A stretch of DNA of 26,212 nucleotides from JBHJOF01 sp050330055 (GTDB lineage: Bacteria; Pseudomonadota; Alphaproteobacteria; Kiloniellales; JAKSDN01), in the NCBI GenBank assembly GCA_050330055.1, contig JBHJOF010000235.1:1-26212 (forward strand), in the 5' to 3' direction. Below are positions 1-7,443 of the stretch, piece after piece (positions within the stretch are counted from its first letter, which is position 1; the number at the start of each line of letters is the position of its first letter). The position numbers were made by a program, and so were the translations under genes. The notes under the pieces are model-generated. The model had not been told where the DNA came from, ran no database searches, and saw nothing but the letters and a program-made list of their open reading frames with translations.

Positions 1-145
1 CCCTCCCTCTCCCCTCGAGGGAGAGGGGAACAAACAGGCGCACTTAAGTTCCCTCTCCCTTGAGGGGAGAGGGAGGGGCCCACGCGACCGAAGGGCGCGT
101 GGGAGGGTGAGGGTGAAACGGGGCCTATCGCGCAAGCGATAGGTA
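1..145. repeat. Intergenic hairpin repeat cluster
   Basis: Several inverted repeats stand side by side. Two are CCCTCTCCC/GGGAGAGGG-type hairpins (about 5-29 and 51-78), one pairs CCCACGCG with CGCGTGGG (about 79-103), and one is an 8-bp stem, CCTATCGC/GCGATAGG, closed by a GCAA tetraloop (124-143). No ORF of coding quality is present. The cluster lies downstream of the creatininase gene (minus strand, stop at 200) and may end its transcript. It looks like the G/C-rich REP-like repeats common between genes in alphaproteobacteria; family assignment is inference. Confidence 0.6.
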
Positions 146-199
146 CGAGAGGCGAACCGCAGCTGCACGTGGACTGAAACGGTTGCAGCAGAGCCCCCC

Positions 200-997
200 T
201 CACGGCTTGCCGCGCAGCAGCGAGAGCGGCGCGCGCTGCAGCTCCTCCACCAAGGTGACCAGGCCGTCGCTGATGTGCTCCAGCAGGCCCGCGCCCTTGT
301 CGGCGCTGGCGGCGGTCGCGTCGCCGCAGACGCCAGCGGGATTGAGGTCCTGGCTGGCCCAGGCGAAGGCGCCGGGGCCCTGCGGGCTCAGCAGGCTGAA
401 GCTCTGCTCCATCTCGCGGGCGAGCGGCGGGAAGTCGCGGATCGCCTCGCGGCGTACCAGCTCCGGCGCCAGGTGCAGCATCAGCGCGGTCTCGACCGCG
501 CCGCCGTGGATCCCCTGCTTCACCTCGCGCTCGTCGAACAGGCCCGGCGGCACGCCGAAGCGGAAGGAGTTGGCGCGCACCACCATCATCTCATGCTCCA
601 TGCGCAAGCGCAGGGCGACGATGTCGACGATCTGGGTCTGGCCGCCGTGGCTGTTGAAGATCACCAGCTTGCGCAGGCCGGCCCGCGCCACCCAGGCGCC
701 GAGCTCGCTCCAGAGCGCGATCAGCGTCTCTGAAGCGGCGCTCAAGGTGCCCGGAAAGTCACTGTGCTCGGCGCTGTCGCCGACCGTCTGCGCCGGCAGC
801 ACCAGCAGCGTCACCTCGTCCGGCAGCTTGTCCAGGGTGCGCCGCACGATGCCGGCGTTGATCGTGGCGTCGGTCGAGAGCGGCAGGGGGGGCCCATGCT
901 GCTCGATCGCAGCCACCGGCAAGAGCGCGACGCATCGCTCCGCGTCGAGCGCCGCGAAGTCCTCGGTCGTCAGGTCCTGCCAATAGCCGCTGCGCAA
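200..997 (-). CDS. Creatininase-family amidohydrolase
   Basis: This is a metal-dependent amidohydrolase of the creatininase / creatinine amidohydrolase family, cytoplasmic, probably acting on a cyclic or linear amide; the exact substrate cannot be read. From the chosen start the protein has 265 residues, normal for the family. The metal-binding signature EQHGPPLPLSTD gives Glu32, His34 and Asp43, almost the spacing of the known enzyme, followed by DSAEHSDFPGTLS, NSHGGQ and HGGAVETALML with further His and Glu ligands. The reading frame stays open upstream to 1402, but that part runs antisense into the next gene and is low-complexity. I choose the TTG at 997, which follows a strong AGGGAGGGAG ribosome site 6-8 bases upstream; a GTG at 1063 is the alternative. 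It is divergent from the ThDP enzyme at 1248. Confidence 0.85.
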   Translation of the reverse strand: MRSGYWQDLTTEDFAALDAERCVALLPVAAIEQHGPPLPLSTDATINAGIVRRTLDKLPDEVTLLVLPAQTVGDSAEHSDFPGTLSAASETLIALWSELGAWVARAGLRKLVIFNSHGGQTQIVDIVALRLRMEHEMMVVRANSFRFGVPPGLFDEREVKQGIHGGAVETALMLHLAPELVRREAIRDFPPLAREMEQSFSLLSPQGPGAFAWASQDLNPAGVCGDATAASADKGAGLLEHISDGLVTLVEELQRAPLSLLRGKP

Positions 998-1054
998 CCG
1001 CTGCTCCCTCCCTGCTCCCGGCGCGAAGGCCTGCCGGGTCCCCGCTCCGTCGTT

Positions 1055-1063
1055 GTGTAACAC
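1055..1063. promoter_or_regulatory. Small palindrome in divergent intergenic region
   Basis: GTGTAACAC (4-1-4 inverted repeat) lies between the divergent creatininase and ThDP-enzyme genes. It could be half of an operator for joint control. The evidence is only the symmetry and the position. Confidence 0.2.
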
Positions 1064-1247
1064 GACCCGCCCGCGATGGCAGCCGGCCGCTGGCGGCGCT
1101 CCCGCCTTTCGTTTGCCCGGCGAAGCGGATAGACAGAGGGCGTCCCATGGCCGGCCGCCTGGCCGGTCCACGATCCCGCGCCTTAGGAGGCTCTGCTTGC
1201 CTGCCGCCACTGATCCCCTCCCTCGTTCCAACTTGGCCGGTAACGCC

Positions 1248-2792
1248 ATGACCGGCGCCGAGAGCCTGCTGGCCACCGCGGCCGCCGCCGGCGTCGAGCT
1301 CTGCTTCGCCAACCCGGGCACCACCGAGATGCCGCTGGTGCTGGCGCTCGACCGGACGCCGGGCCTGCGCGCCGTGCTCGGCCTGCATGAATCGGTGGTC
1401 ACGGGCGCGGCCGACGGCTATGCCCGCATCGCCGGCAAGCCGGCGCTCACCGTGCTGCACCTGGGCCCGGGCCTGGGCAACGGCATCGCCAACCTGCACA
1501 ACGCGCGCCGGGCACGCACGCCGCTGGTCAACCTGATCGGCGAGCACGCCACCTGGCACCAGGACGCCAACGCGCCGCTCGCCGCCGACATCGAGGCGCT
1601 GGCCGGCGCGGTCTCCGGCTGGCTGCGGCGCAGCGCCTCGGCCGAAGCCATGGCCGGCGACATGGCCGGCGCCCTGGAGGCCGCCATGACCGGCAACGGC
1701 CGCGTGGCGAGCCTGATCTTGGCGCACGACCTGCAGCTCGCCGAGACCGCCAGCACGGCCCGCGCCAGCCTCGAGCGCCAGCGTATCGCGGTGCCGGCCG
1801 AGCGCGTCGAGGCGGCGGCCAAAACCTTGCGGGCGGGTGGGCGCTCCTTGCTGCTGCTCGGCTACCAAGCCATGACCGAGGCGGGCCTCAAGGCCGCCGC
1901 CCGCGTCGCCGCAGCCAGCGGTGCCGCCCTCATGACCGAGCGCTCGGTCGCCGTGGCCGAGCGCGGGGCGGGCTTGCCGGCGCCGCGCGCGATCCCCTAT
2001 TTCCCGGAGCAGGCCGCGGAGGCGCTGGCCGGATTCGAGACCGTGGTCTTCGCCGGCGCCGAGGAGCCGGTCGCCTTCTTCGGCTGGCCCGGCCAGCGCA
2101 GCCGCAACCTGCCCGACGACGTCCGCAGGATCGCCCTGGCCGGCCCCGACGACGACATCCTGGGCGCGCTGGAGGCCCTGGCCGAGGCGCTGGACGCGCC
2201 CGCCTACCAGGCGCCGCCGGCCCCGGCGCGGCCCGCGCCGCCGCAGGGACCGCTCACGACCGACGCGCTCTGCCGCGCCATCGCCGCGCTGCAGCCGGAG
2301 GGCGCCATCCTGGTCAACGAGGCGATCACCAGCGGCTGGAGCTACCACGGCCACTCGGCCGGCGCGCCGCGCTTCACCCAGCTCGCGCTGACCGGCGGGG
2401 CGATCGGCTTCGGCCCCTCCTGCGCGACCGGCGCCGCGGTGGCAGCACCGGGGCGCACGGTGATCAACTTTCAGGCCGACGGCAGCGCCGCCTATACCCT
2501 GCCGGCCTTCTGGACCCAGGCGCGCGAGTCGCTCGACGTGGTGACGGTGATCTGCGCCAACCGCGAGTACCGCATCCTGCTGACCGAGCTGCAGCGCGCC
2601 GGCATCAACCAGCCCGGCCCCAAGGCCCAGGACCTTGCCGACCTGGCGCGCCCGGCGATCGGCTGGTGCGACATCGCCAGGGGCTTCGGCATCCCGGCCG
2701 AGACCGCCGACAGCGCCGATAGCCTGGTGGCCGCCCTCGGCCGCGCGCTTGCCAGCCCCGGCCCGGCGCTGATCGAGGCGCTGGTGGAGTAG
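1248..2792 (+). CDS. Acetolactate synthase large-subunit-like ThDP enzyme
   Basis: This is a thiamine-diphosphate-dependent enzyme of the IlvB/MdlC superfamily with 514 residues and the usual three parts. The N-terminal Pyr domain has the catalytic Glu48 in GLHESVVTGAADGYAR. A middle Rossmann-like domain follows, then a C-terminal PP domain with the ThDP/Mg motif as QADGSAAYT (about 409-417) and the paired Asn in ICANREYRIL. The ADGS form instead of GDGS is usual in the IlvX-like branch, whose substrates are mostly unknown (2-oxo acid decarboxylation or carboligation is expected). I chose ATG1248, where homology-like sequence begins; the frame is open from 1053. No small regulatory subunit (IlvH) is near, so a role in branched-chain amino-acid synthesis is doubtful. 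A truncated copy of its 3' end lies at 9377-9506. Confidence 0.85.
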   Translation: MTGAESLLATAAAAGVELCFANPGTTEMPLVLALDRTPGLRAVLGLHESVVTGAADGYARIAGKPALTVLHLGPGLGNGIANLHNARRARTPLVNLIGEHATWHQDANAPLAADIEALAGAVSGWLRRSASAEAMAGDMAGALEAAMTGNGRVASLILAHDLQLAETASTARASLERQRIAVPAERVEAAAKTLRAGGRSLLLLGYQAMTEAGLKAAARVAAASGAALMTERSVAVAERGAGLPAPRAIPYFPEQAAEALAGFETVVFAGAEEPVAFFGWPGQRSRNLPDDVRRIALAGPDDDILGALEALAEALDAPAYQAPPAPARPAPPQGPLTTDALCRAIAALQPEGAILVNEAITSGWSYHGHSAGAPRFTQLALTGGAIGFGPSCATGAAVAAPGRTVINFQADGSAAYTLPAFWTQARESLDVVTVICANREYRILLTELQRAGINQPGPKAQDLADLARPAIGWCDIARGFGIPAETADSADSLVAALGRALASPGPALIEALVE

Positions 2793-3127
2793 CGTCCCGC
2801 CTGCGGGTACCGAGCGTCCTTGCTACCTGGGCCGCACCTCAAGGGCTCGAAGCCTCGCCCAGTAGACGCCGCCGCTCCAACGGGCCTTGGCTACATAAAA
2901 ATGGCAGTCACGCAGACTCCCGGGCCAATTCGTCTGCCGTGGTCTTTCTGGCCGAGCGCTTTGCTCTTGTTTTCACTCTCTTTCTGACTACGCCAGAAGC
3001 GACAAACCCAAGCTCACGTAGTTGTGACAATTTTGCCACCGCGTTCTGAATATTGTTGCCGTGTATTGATTTGCGGTGAAATTCTATTCACTATTGCAAG
3101 TCTCATGGGGCGCCATGGGGTCGGGCT
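2793..3127. other. 335-bp intergenic region, left end of low-GC island
   Basis: No gene is seen. A weak hairpin (CCCGC/GCGGG near 2796-2808) follows the ThDP-enzyme stop. From about 2890 the base composition falls sharply compared with the upstream gene, marking the edge of the island. A sigma-54-like string at about 2950 has the -24 and -12 elements one base too far apart, and no convincing sigma-70 pair stands before the gene at 3128, so its promoter is unresolved. Confidence 0.5.
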
Positions 3128-4423
3128 ATGCTTTCCTCTAGGGGAGTCATCGCCTTCCTGATCCTGGGGTCGCTTTCCTTGGCATCAAGCCTTGCCGTCG
3201 GGGCGAGCACCGACAGGTCGCTGGAAGAGCGCATCGTCGAACTGGAGCGCATCATCCAACTCCAGCAGGAGATGCTGGAGCGGCAGCAAGAAGAACTGAA
3301 CATCCTCAAAACCCGGGCGCGTGGCCTTCCGAGTGGCGCGGCACCAGATCCGCCCATCATCTCCGCTGAACCGCATGCGGCGCCCCTGCCGAAACTCAAA
3401 CCCTTGTTAAGCCAGGCTGACCCGCCTGGGGCCGAGGGCGCTGAGGAGCCGGCGGCGCAGCCCATCGACGAGCCACCACTGGCAGAGCCGGAGCGGCCCG
3501 AGGTGCAGGCGATTCCGGAATTGGGCGGCGTTTTGACGCCTGCAGGTACTTTGGTGTTCGAGCCTTCGTTCGAATACATTCAATCCAACATCAATCGCTT
3601 TACCTTCAGGGGCATTGAAATCGTGGAGGCGGTGCTTATCGGCGTTATCGAGGCCACCGACGCCGACCGCGACACGCTGATTGGTGAAGCGACATTCCGT
3701 TATGGCGTCACCGATCGCTTGGAGTTGGAGGCGAGCGTGCCATATGTCTACCGGAGCGATCGCATTACTACCTTGGTCGACCCGGCAGGCACAGGCGAGC
3801 CGCAGTCATTGACCGATAGACTGGATGGCATGGGAATCGGTGACGTCGAGGCAGCCGTGCACTATCAGATCAACGACGGCCGGGACGGCTGGCCGATTTT
3901 CGTCGGGAACCTGCGAGGCAAGTCCACGACAGGCACGGGCCCGTTCGATGTGGATCGAGATGTCTTCGGCGTGCCGACGGAACTCGCCACCGGCTCCGGG
4001 TTCTACAGCATCGAACCCAGCGTCACGGCGATCTATCCCACAGATCCGGCTGTACTCTTCGCCAACGTCGGATACAACTTCCACCTTCCGGATGACGTCG
4101 ACAAGCAGGTGGGCGACTCCTTCATCGGCAGGGTCGATCCCGGCGATTCGTTGGGCGTCAGCTTTGGCTTGGGCGTCTCGCTCAACGAGCGCACCTCCCT
4201 GACGCTGGGCTATCAGCACGATTTCGTGAATGGCTCGACGACCGAGATCAACGGCCGCGAATTCGAATCCGAAAGCCTGGACGTCGGCTCGCTGCTCTTC
4301 GGCATGTCGTATCGCGTCTCGCCGGATTTTCGTCTCAATCTGAATACCAAAGTTGGCGTTACCGAGGATGCACCGGACGTCAGCATCACGCTGCGGGCCC
4401 CGATCTCATTCGAACTGTTCTGA
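3128..4423 (+). CDS. FapF-like outer-membrane beta-barrel with coiled coil
   Basis: This is a predicted outer-membrane exporter of 431 residues. A Sec signal peptide (about 1-27, ending near VGAS) is followed by a heptad-rich coiled coil (about 31-63, with LEERIVELERIIQLQQEML). A Pro/Glu-rich linker (about 64-130) leads to a C-terminal domain of alternating amphipathic strands rich in Tyr, Phe and Gly that ends in ...ISFELF. The terminal Phe is the usual beta-barrel assembly signal. Coiled coil, linker and barrel is the layout of Pseudomonas FapF, the channel that exports functional-amyloid subunits. That equivalence is inferred from architecture and from the neighbouring C39 peptidase, not from alignment. 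The gene converges on the four-gene minus-strand operator-peptidase cluster. The ribosome site is weak (GGGG, 7 bases upstream). The alternative is a generic MetA-pathway or phenol-degradation-like transporter barrel. Confidence 0.7.
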   Translation: MLSSRGVIAFLILGSLSLASSLAVGASTDRSLEERIVELERIIQLQQEMLERQQEELNILKTRARGLPSGAAPDPPIISAEPHAAPLPKLKPLLSQADPPGAEGAEEPAAQPIDEPPLAEPERPEVQAIPELGGVLTPAGTLVFEPSFEYIQSNINRFTFRGIEIVEAVLIGVIEATDADRDTLIGEATFRYGVTDRLELEASVPYVYRSDRITTLVDPAGTGEPQSLTDRLDGMGIGDVEAAVHYQINDGRDGWPIFVGNLRGKSTTGTGPFDVDRDVFGVPTELATGSGFYSIEPSVTAIYPTDPAVLFANVGYNFHLPDDVDKQVGDSFIGRVDPGDSLGVSFGLGVSLNERTSLTLGYQHDFVNGSTTEINGREFESESLDVGSLLFGMSYRVSPDFRLNLNTKVGVTEDAPDVSITLRAPISFELF

Positions 4424-4438
4424 GAGCCCCGCCTAAAG

Positions 4439-4460
4439 GTGAGGGCAGCGTCTCCCTCAC
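4439..4460. terminator. Hairpin between convergent genes
   Basis: GTGAGGG and CCCTCAC form a 7-bp stem with an 8-base loop, placed exactly between the stop of the barrel gene (4423) and the stop of the opposing gene (4466). There is no long T-run on either strand, so a bidirectional terminator role rests on position. Confidence 0.4.
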
Positions 4461-4465
4461 ACGAA

Positions 4466-5158
4466 TCAGCGGTTGAGGGCGGTGCGGTGCTCGGCCAGGG
4501 CGTTCCTGACACCAATGTACAGCTGCGCCACTCTCATGTTGTGCTCGAAGGCGGAAAATCCATGCAGCGTTATGGTGGCTTCCAATTCCTGTTGGACATT
4601 GCGGCTGGAGGCGGTGTTGACGATCCCGTTAGTGATGACGCGACCGCCGATCTGATGGAGCGCCGCAGTGATGCCAGAGGCGTCGGTCAACACAATGCCT
4701 TGGGTACCGTTGAGCCCCGAGAGACTTGGAGCCACGCTGGAGACAGGTGGCTTGTCTCCGCCGACGAGAACAATTGTGGGCAGCCCCGGACGCTCGATAG
4801 GACCTTCCAGAGCAGAAAGATTGAGCGTCGGATCAGGCACAAAGACCTGCTCACGAACCAGGCCGCCGGCCGTCTGGACGAAGTTCGTCTGGAACAGCAA
4901 GCTGCCGTCGACCATTGTCCGCACTTCGGCGCCGAACTCGATGCTTGCCCCGAAGATGTCGAAGAACCCGCCACGCAGTTCGGCCAGCTCCTCGTCGGCG
5001 AGTGGCGCCAGCGCGACGTAGGGCTCAAGCGTGAAGTAGCTCGCCGCCCATACCGGCGACGACGTAGTGGAGACAACCGTAGCCCCGAGCATGAACGCGC
5101 ATAGGCATGACTGCGCGCGCAGAACCTGCAGCGAGGCCAGGCATCGTCCAGTGCGCAT
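4466..5158 (-). CDS. Secreted protein with double-glycine motif (Fap-like cluster)
   Basis: No family is recognised with certainty. The protein has 230 residues, with a Sec signal peptide of about 38 residues (cleavage near PVWA/AS). Twenty-five residues after that comes LADEELAELRGG (53-64), a perfect fit to the LSxxELxxIxGG double-glycine leader cleaved by C39 peptidases. The rest has a Gly/Asn-rich middle and a C-terminal half with NVQQELEATITLHGF and many beta-prone segments. It is last in the minus-strand operon, 15 bases after the C39 peptidase gene, with a GGGAGG ribosome site 9 bases before ATG5158. By position it could play the FapE role (minor fibre or export component); that is inference. 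The GG motif suggests it is itself a substrate of the neighbouring peptidase. Confidence 0.75.
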   Translation of the reverse strand: MRTGRCLASLQVLRAQSCLCAFMLGATVVSTTSSPVWAASYFTLEPYVALAPLADEELAELRGGFFDIFGASIEFGAEVRTMVDGSLLFQTNFVQTAGGLVREQVFVPDPTLNLSALEGPIERPGLPTIVLVGGDKPPVSSVAPSLSGLNGTQGIVLTDASGITAALHQIGGRVITNGIVNTASSRNVQQELEATITLHGFSAFEHNMRVAQLYIGVRNALAEHRTALNR

Positions 5159-5173
5159 GATCGATCGCCTCCC

Positions 5174-5893
5174 TCAAAAGAATTCCCCTCGGCCCGGCAG
5201 CATCAAGGTGAAGGACGACAGGGTATCGCGCAGCAAGGCCTGGCCCACTGGTGCGAGCGGCCGCTTGTATTTCTTGTCCTCCTCCTGGTTGAAGGCGGTC
5301 CGGCCCGTCTTAGCGTGGCTGCGGATCGCCAGCGCCACTCCCGACCAGCCCTTGGCAAAAGCGTCCTTGGAAAACGTCTTCAGGCCGAGGGCCGGGTCGC
5401 CGACAAGAACCTCTCCATTCTCGATTCCCTTGATGACGACGAAGTGCCTGTAGCCGCGAATGCTGATCAGGGTTATGATCGGCACCCCGATTTCCTCGAT
5501 CACGTCCAGTTCAGCGCGGAAGCCGTCGACCCGATATCCCTGTGCTTCCATGTAGTGTTTCATATCGAGCATCGAGAAACCGCGCTCGCGGACCTTTTCC
5601 TGATCCCCGGCGCGATACATCTCGTCGAAGACCTCGCCCTCGCTGGTCTGTTCGCCGTAGTGATAGGTGAGCAGCGTCGCGACCGCTGCCGACCCGCAGC
5701 TATAGTCATACTGCTGACGGACGACGGTTGCCCAGCGACGCTCCTTCATGCTGACGACCGGGACGCCGAAGGACCCGCCAGCAAAGTTGCTAATCATGAT
5801 TTCCCCGCCGGCCGGAGACCCGAAGGGGACAACCAGGAGCAGGCTGGCGGCCAACCAACCTCCAGCAAGGCGTTCTGCTATCCCACCGATCAC
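5174..5893 (-). CDS. C39-family cysteine peptidase, FapD-like
   Basis: This is a stand-alone C39 (bacteriocin-processing type) peptidase of about 239 residues with no ABC-transporter part. Visible catalytic features are the oxyanion Gln and Cys in QYDYSCGSAAVATLL, the His in GYRHFVVIKGI, and the Asp in VGDPALG. An N-terminal hydrophobic stretch (LAGGWLAASLLLVVPF) indicates a Sec signal or anchor, so it should act in the periplasm, as proposed for FapD. I chose the GTG at 5893 because AGGGAGAGG lies just upstream; an in-frame GTG at 5947 overlaps the stop of the preceding gene (GTGA) and would add 18 residues. It lies between two genes whose products carry double-glycine motifs, which are its likely substrates. 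The free C-terminal tail (about 40 residues) is of unknown use. Confidence 0.88.
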   Translation of the reverse strand: MIGGIAERLAGGWLAASLLLVVPFGSPAGGEIMISNFAGGSFGVPVVSMKERRWATVVRQQYDYSCGSAAVATLLTYHYGEQTSEGEVFDEMYRAGDQEKVRERGFSMLDMKHYMEAQGYRVDGFRAELDVIEEIGVPIITLISIRGYRHFVVIKGIENGEVLVGDPALGLKTFSKDAFAKGWSGVALAIRSHAKTGRTAFNQEEDKKYKRPLAPVGQALLRDTLSSFTLMLPGRGEFF

Positions 5894-5943
5894 GATCCTC
5901 TCCCTGCCCGCCTCGTACCGGCGGCAGGTGCATCTCACGGTGC

Positions 5944-6315
5944 TCACTCAGTGAAAACGAGCGAGAGCGCCGACGCTGCCACAAGGTCGTTCTGGTTCCC
6001 CGTGTTCATCACGAAGGTGTTCATGCCGGAGAAGTGGCCGAACGCCTCGCCGCTCACATGCACGTTGCCGCCATTTACTGTCGTCGCCGAAAGACTCGAC
6101 GAGTTGGTCTGAGTTGCGGTGTTCGCACCCTGTGCAAGATTGTTGTGGCTGTTGACATCCTGCCCGCCTCGAACCTGATCTAATTGGCTATCGTCCAATG
6201 CAACGGCCTCGACCCCAGAGAACGCATCATCGGCCAAGCTTGCTTGCGTCCAGAAAGCTGCCGCCAAAGCGAGCGCCACCGCCACTGGCAGCAGCTTTAG
6301 CTCTTGCCGCCTCAT
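5944..6315 (-). CDS. Candidate amyloid/fibre subunit with GG leader
   Basis: This is a small secreted protein of 123 residues. A Sec signal peptide (about 1-28, ...WTQASLA/DD) precedes LDDSQLDQVRGG (40-51), a perfect double-glycine leader motif. Cleavage after GG would release a 72-residue mature chain rich in Asn, Ser, Thr, Gly and Gln, without Cys and nearly without charge, of the kind found in functional amyloid subunits. It contains SATTVNGGNVHVSG and MNTGNQNDLVAASALS; the second resembles NNTGLFNNNAAQAAVA of the preceding gene's product. The frame is open to 6396, but ATG6315 has a strong ribosome site (GGGGAGGG) and begins the signal peptide. It is second in the operon, directly ahead of the C39 peptidase gene with a possible 4-base overlap. 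The subunit role is inferred. Confidence 0.8.
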   Translation of the reverse strand: MRRQELKLLPVAVALALAAAFWTQASLADDAFSGVEAVALDDSQLDQVRGGQDVNSHNNLAQGANTATQTNSSSLSATTVNGGNVHVSGEAFGHFSGMNTFVMNTGNQNDLVAASALSLVFTE

Positions 6316-6359
6316 GCCGAACCCTCCCCTTGCGCGCCCTTTCGGACAACGAGGAAAGT

Positions 6360-6385
6360 CCGGCGGGCGCTGGCGCGCCCGCCGG
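6360..6385 (-). promoter_or_regulatory. Strong intercistronic hairpin
   Basis: CCGGCGGGCG pairs perfectly with CGCCCGCCGG (10 bp, 6-base loop) between the first and second genes of the minus-strand operon. No T-run follows. It could be a partial terminator or a 3' mRNA-stability element giving more of the first gene's product than of the downstream machinery; that role is inference. Confidence 0.5.
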
Positions 6386-6398
6386 TTTCCGTTCACAC

Positions 6399-6785
6399 CT
6401 AGTTGATGTTCACGTTGCCTTCGGCGGCGACCGCAGCCTGAGCCGCGTTGTTGTTGAACAAGCCGGTGTTGTTGACCGTGGAGAACACGCCGGCGGCGTT
6501 CTGCTGAACATCACCGTCGAAGTCGACGTCGCCGGTGTCGACGTCGTCCTCGAAGTCGATGTCGTCGGCATCGAGATCCTGGTCGAGCTCGTTCTCGCTC
6601 ACGACCACGGTGTTGAAGGACTCGATCGCAACGTCCTGATTGTCCTCGATGTCTTCGATGTCGATATCGATATCGACGTCGACGTCATCGGCGTTCTTCA
6701 CCCATGGATTGGCGTAGGCCTGAGCGAAAGTGAGGCCAAGCGCCAGAGCGAAGGCCGATACGCCCGCTAACAGCTTCTTGGACAT
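6399..6785 (-). CDS. Secreted hyper-acidic Asp-repeat protein
   Basis: Unknown family. The 128-residue protein has a clear signal peptide (1-25, FAQAYA/NP). The mature part has about 29 Asp/Glu against a single Lys. Residues 33-48 alternate Val/Ile with Asp (VDVDIDIDIED), as in a beta strand with one acidic face; residues 74-92 repeat Asp-Phe/Val-Asp units with TGD and DGD turns that could bind divalent cations. The tail (94-128) is uncharged and Asn/Ala-rich, with NNTGLFNNNAAQ resembling the next gene's product. SENELDQDLDA (63-73) looks like a degenerate GG leader lacking the two glycines. AAGGAGG precedes ATG6785. It is the first gene of the sigma-54-type operon, so probably the most abundant product. 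A fibre subunit or a calcium-dependent matrix protein is possible. Confidence 0.8.
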   Translation of the reverse strand: MSKKLLAGVSAFALALGLTFAQAYANPWVKNADDVDVDIDIDIEDIEDNQDVAIESFNTVVVSENELDQDLDADDIDFEDDVDTGDVDFDGDVQQNAAGVFSTVNNTGLFNNNAAQAAVAAEGNVNIN

Positions 6786-6945
6786 GGTGCCTCCTTGTTC
6801 TGGAGTTGACGTCTACCACCCTGGGCTTAGGTCGGAGCCCGTGGCGCTCGCCTCCGGATCCTCCCTGCCCCGCCGATTGCCGCCTGCTTCACCTGCTCGA
6901 TGGCCACACTTTGGCCGCGGCGGCACAAGCGGCCAAGGTAAGTTG

Positions 6946-6961
6946 AGCAAGTCCCATGCCA
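6946..6961 (-). promoter_or_regulatory. Sigma-54 (-24/-12) promoter of the secretion operon
   Basis: Read on the minus strand the site is TGGCATGGGACTTGCT. GG and GC lie 12 bases apart, as the RpoN consensus TGGCACG-N4-TTGCW demands; the only departure is T for C at the sixth base. Transcription would start near 6936, leaving a leader of about 150 bases before ATG6785. A sigma-54 activator is encoded at 8018-9283, and the site at 7875-7890 is almost the same. Confidence 0.8.
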
Positions 6962-7165
6962 GTTCTGGTCAGGCAAAATTTCCCCCTGAAATACAGTGGC
7001 TTAGAACCTCAAAGACCTTGACTGGGCTTCTGGGAAGATTCGCTGGTTTGACTGCCTCGGTCTTTCCCGCGCACTCGAGCCCGCGACGTTTGGCAGGGCC
7101 TTTGGCGCCGGGGAGTGTTTTTCTTTTATATTCTAGAGGGTTGGCCGGTCGACGCTTCGAAGTCT

Positions 7166-7186
7166 ATGCTCGCGCAGGTCGAGCAT
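7166..7186. promoter_or_regulatory. Candidate enhancer (UAS) for the sigma-54 activator
   Basis: ATGCTCG and CGAGCAT form a perfect 7-bp inverted repeat with a 7-base spacer, about 205 bp upstream of the -24 element, a normal distance for an enhancer site. A related, imperfect TGCTCG-N8-CGAG stands at 7222-7239, and TGCTCGC followed by AGGT recurs at 7926-7938 upstream of the second promoter. Binding by the neighbouring activator is inference. Confidence 0.4.
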
Positions 7187-7443
7187 AAACCGACTAGTAA
7201 ACTGTTTGCGAGGTGAGACAGTGCTCGAAGTAAAGCGAGACAGTTCTTCGATTAACCCTTGGTGGCAATGAGTTAGAAGGAGACTCCGCGCTTTTGTGTT
7301 GTCGCACTTATAGAACAGCTCAGCGTCGCCTATACGGATTGTTCTCCGAGCCAAGCCGCAACGCGCTTCCGCCGCTCGACAAGCTGCAAAGCGCCAAACT
7401 AGTTTCTTTGTCGGGCTGATACGCCTTACCTGTGCTACGGAGC

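Larger units (their letters stand above)
6786..7443. other. 658-bp regulatory intergenic region
   Basis: No gene is convincing. The region is much lower in GC than the flanking genes. It contains the -24/-12 promoter at 6946-6961 and the inverted repeats at 7166-7186 and 7222-7239 described separately. A minus-strand frame at 7133-7354 has no ribosome site or recognisable motif and I do not call it. The length fits a promoter needing an upstream enhancer. Confidence 0.55.

Noticed and set aside
1..145. CRISPR array
   Set aside because: The repeats are palindromic units of different sequence without regular spacers.
183..986. Long plus-strand frames over the creatininase gene
   Set aside because: Low-complexity Ser/Arg-rich translations caused by high GC opposite a real gene.
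759..2354. 531-residue minus-strand frame over the ThDP-enzyme gene
   Set aside because: Gly/Arg/Ala-rich shadow frame; both creatininase and ThDP enzyme have clear catalytic motifs in the other frames.
2949..2967. Sigma-54-like string TGGCCGAGCGCTTTGCT before the barrel gene
   Set aside because: GG and GC are 13 bases apart instead of 12, and sigma-54 does not tolerate this well; the two good sites in the window keep exact spacing.
5174..5893. Bacteriocin (lantibiotic-type) cluster
   Set aside because: The C39 peptidase lacks ABC-transporter domains, the GG-motif proteins also have Sec signals, and no modification or immunity gene is seen.
7133..7354. Minus-strand 73-residue frame
   Set aside because: No ribosome site, signal peptide or known motif, and it overlaps the candidate enhancer repeats; probably non-coding.
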